A stretch of DNA of 53,951 nucleotides from Caldalkalibacillus mannanilyticus JCM 10596 (lineage in GTDB: Bacteria > Bacillota > Bacilli > Caldalkalibacillales > JCM-10596). The translations under genes were made by a program, and so were the position numbers. Where the stretch lies: positions 1 to 53,951 of the forward strand of contig NZ_BAMO01000036.1 in the NCBI RefSeq assembly GCF_000615945.1, in the 5' to 3' direction. Positions 53,881-53,951 of this stretch are shown piece after piece. Position 1 is the first letter of the stretch. Each line of letters opens with the position of its first letter. The notes beneath the pieces are model-generated. The model was not told the origin of the DNA. It worked only from the letters and a program-made list of their open reading frames with translations, and made no database searches.

Positions 53881-53951
53881 TGAACGTATATGAGCGTTTG
53901 TATGATGAGACTGAGACTGCCAAGGTAAGGTTTGTTGGATTTGTGTCTGAG
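53881..53951 (+). CDS. DUF3055 family protein, N-terminal fragment
   Basis: Runs off the window end; 23 complete codons are visible. MNVYERLYDETETAKVRFVG then FVS is the start pattern of DUF3055 proteins of Bacillales (function unknown). AAGGAGGGG lies about 7 nt before the ATG; a TTGCCT-18-TATAAT candidate promoter is at about 53797-53826. Confidence 0.7.

Overview
This window comes from a low-GC, Gram-positive, probably endospore-forming member of the Bacillales. Genes glsA, ylaN, ftsW, pyc, the CBS protein (ylbB-like), a YlbD-like protein and ylbF occur in the order familiar from the yla-ylb segment of Bacillus subtilis, but the cta genes that follow pycA there are absent and many unrelated genes lie between. 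Copper-amine-oxidase-type stalk domains, a bacterial XPB helicase with a partner gene, and RocR/sigma-54 arginine catabolism suggest a Brevibacillus/Aneurinibacillus/Ammoniphilus-like lineage. That placement is inference.

Layout. 1-5.4 kb: end of a GGDEF-EAL protein, a Fur-controlled orphan ABC ATPase, a cold-shock gene with a long structured leader, and small membrane or zinc-ribbon genes. 5.4-18.2 kb: GNAT, glutaminase, YlaN, a first ornithine aminotransferase, acetyl-CoA synthetase, FtsW and pyruvate carboxylase. 18.2-34.5 kb: cell-surface and housekeeping genes (EEP hydrolase, AI-2E permease, Asp23, amidase-SLH, AlaX, LysM-CAP, CBS, thioesterase, GDPD, a trypsin-like protease, LysM-NlpC/P60, XPB helicase plus partner, YlbF). 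34.5-38.4 kb: secreted stalk-domain proteins, an M23 peptidase and a SigX-like ECF sigma with its anti-sigma. 38.4-44.4 kb: rocR divergent from rocD-rocG-rocA behind a sigma-54 promoter. 44.4-54 kb: a PPC protein, an AAA ATPase, a DCC protein, a 51-residue DnaJ-type zinc-finger protein followed by malate synthase and isocitrate lyase, LrgA/LrgB, an SOS-controlled Y-family polymerase, and DUF1885, GAF and DUF3055 genes.

Metabolic logic. Arginine and ornithine carbon passes through RocD, RocA and glutamate dehydrogenase to 2-oxoglutarate. Acetate enters through AcsA and the glyoxylate shunt (AceA/AceB), and pyruvate carboxylase supplies oxaloacetate. The window is therefore rich in gluconeogenic and amino-acid-catabolic functions.

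Two features need attention. First, at least seven genes are broken by single-base indels (nine sites, eight of them one-base losses, several in homopolymers). That pattern looks more like consensus error than genuine pseudogene decay. Second, four copies of a palindromic repeat, each starting and ending with TTTAT, are dispersed here (one about 133 bp, three about 60 bp). They resemble the bcr1 mobile repeat described for the B. cereus group. A separate 126-bp MITE-like element with 15-bp terminal inverted repeats forms the 3' end of a neighbouring gene. Three small genes (DUF2759-like, DnaJ-type zinc finger, and a 52-residue protein) were found by reading the intergenic DNA. I saw no rRNA, tRNA, CRISPR array, transposase or prophage.
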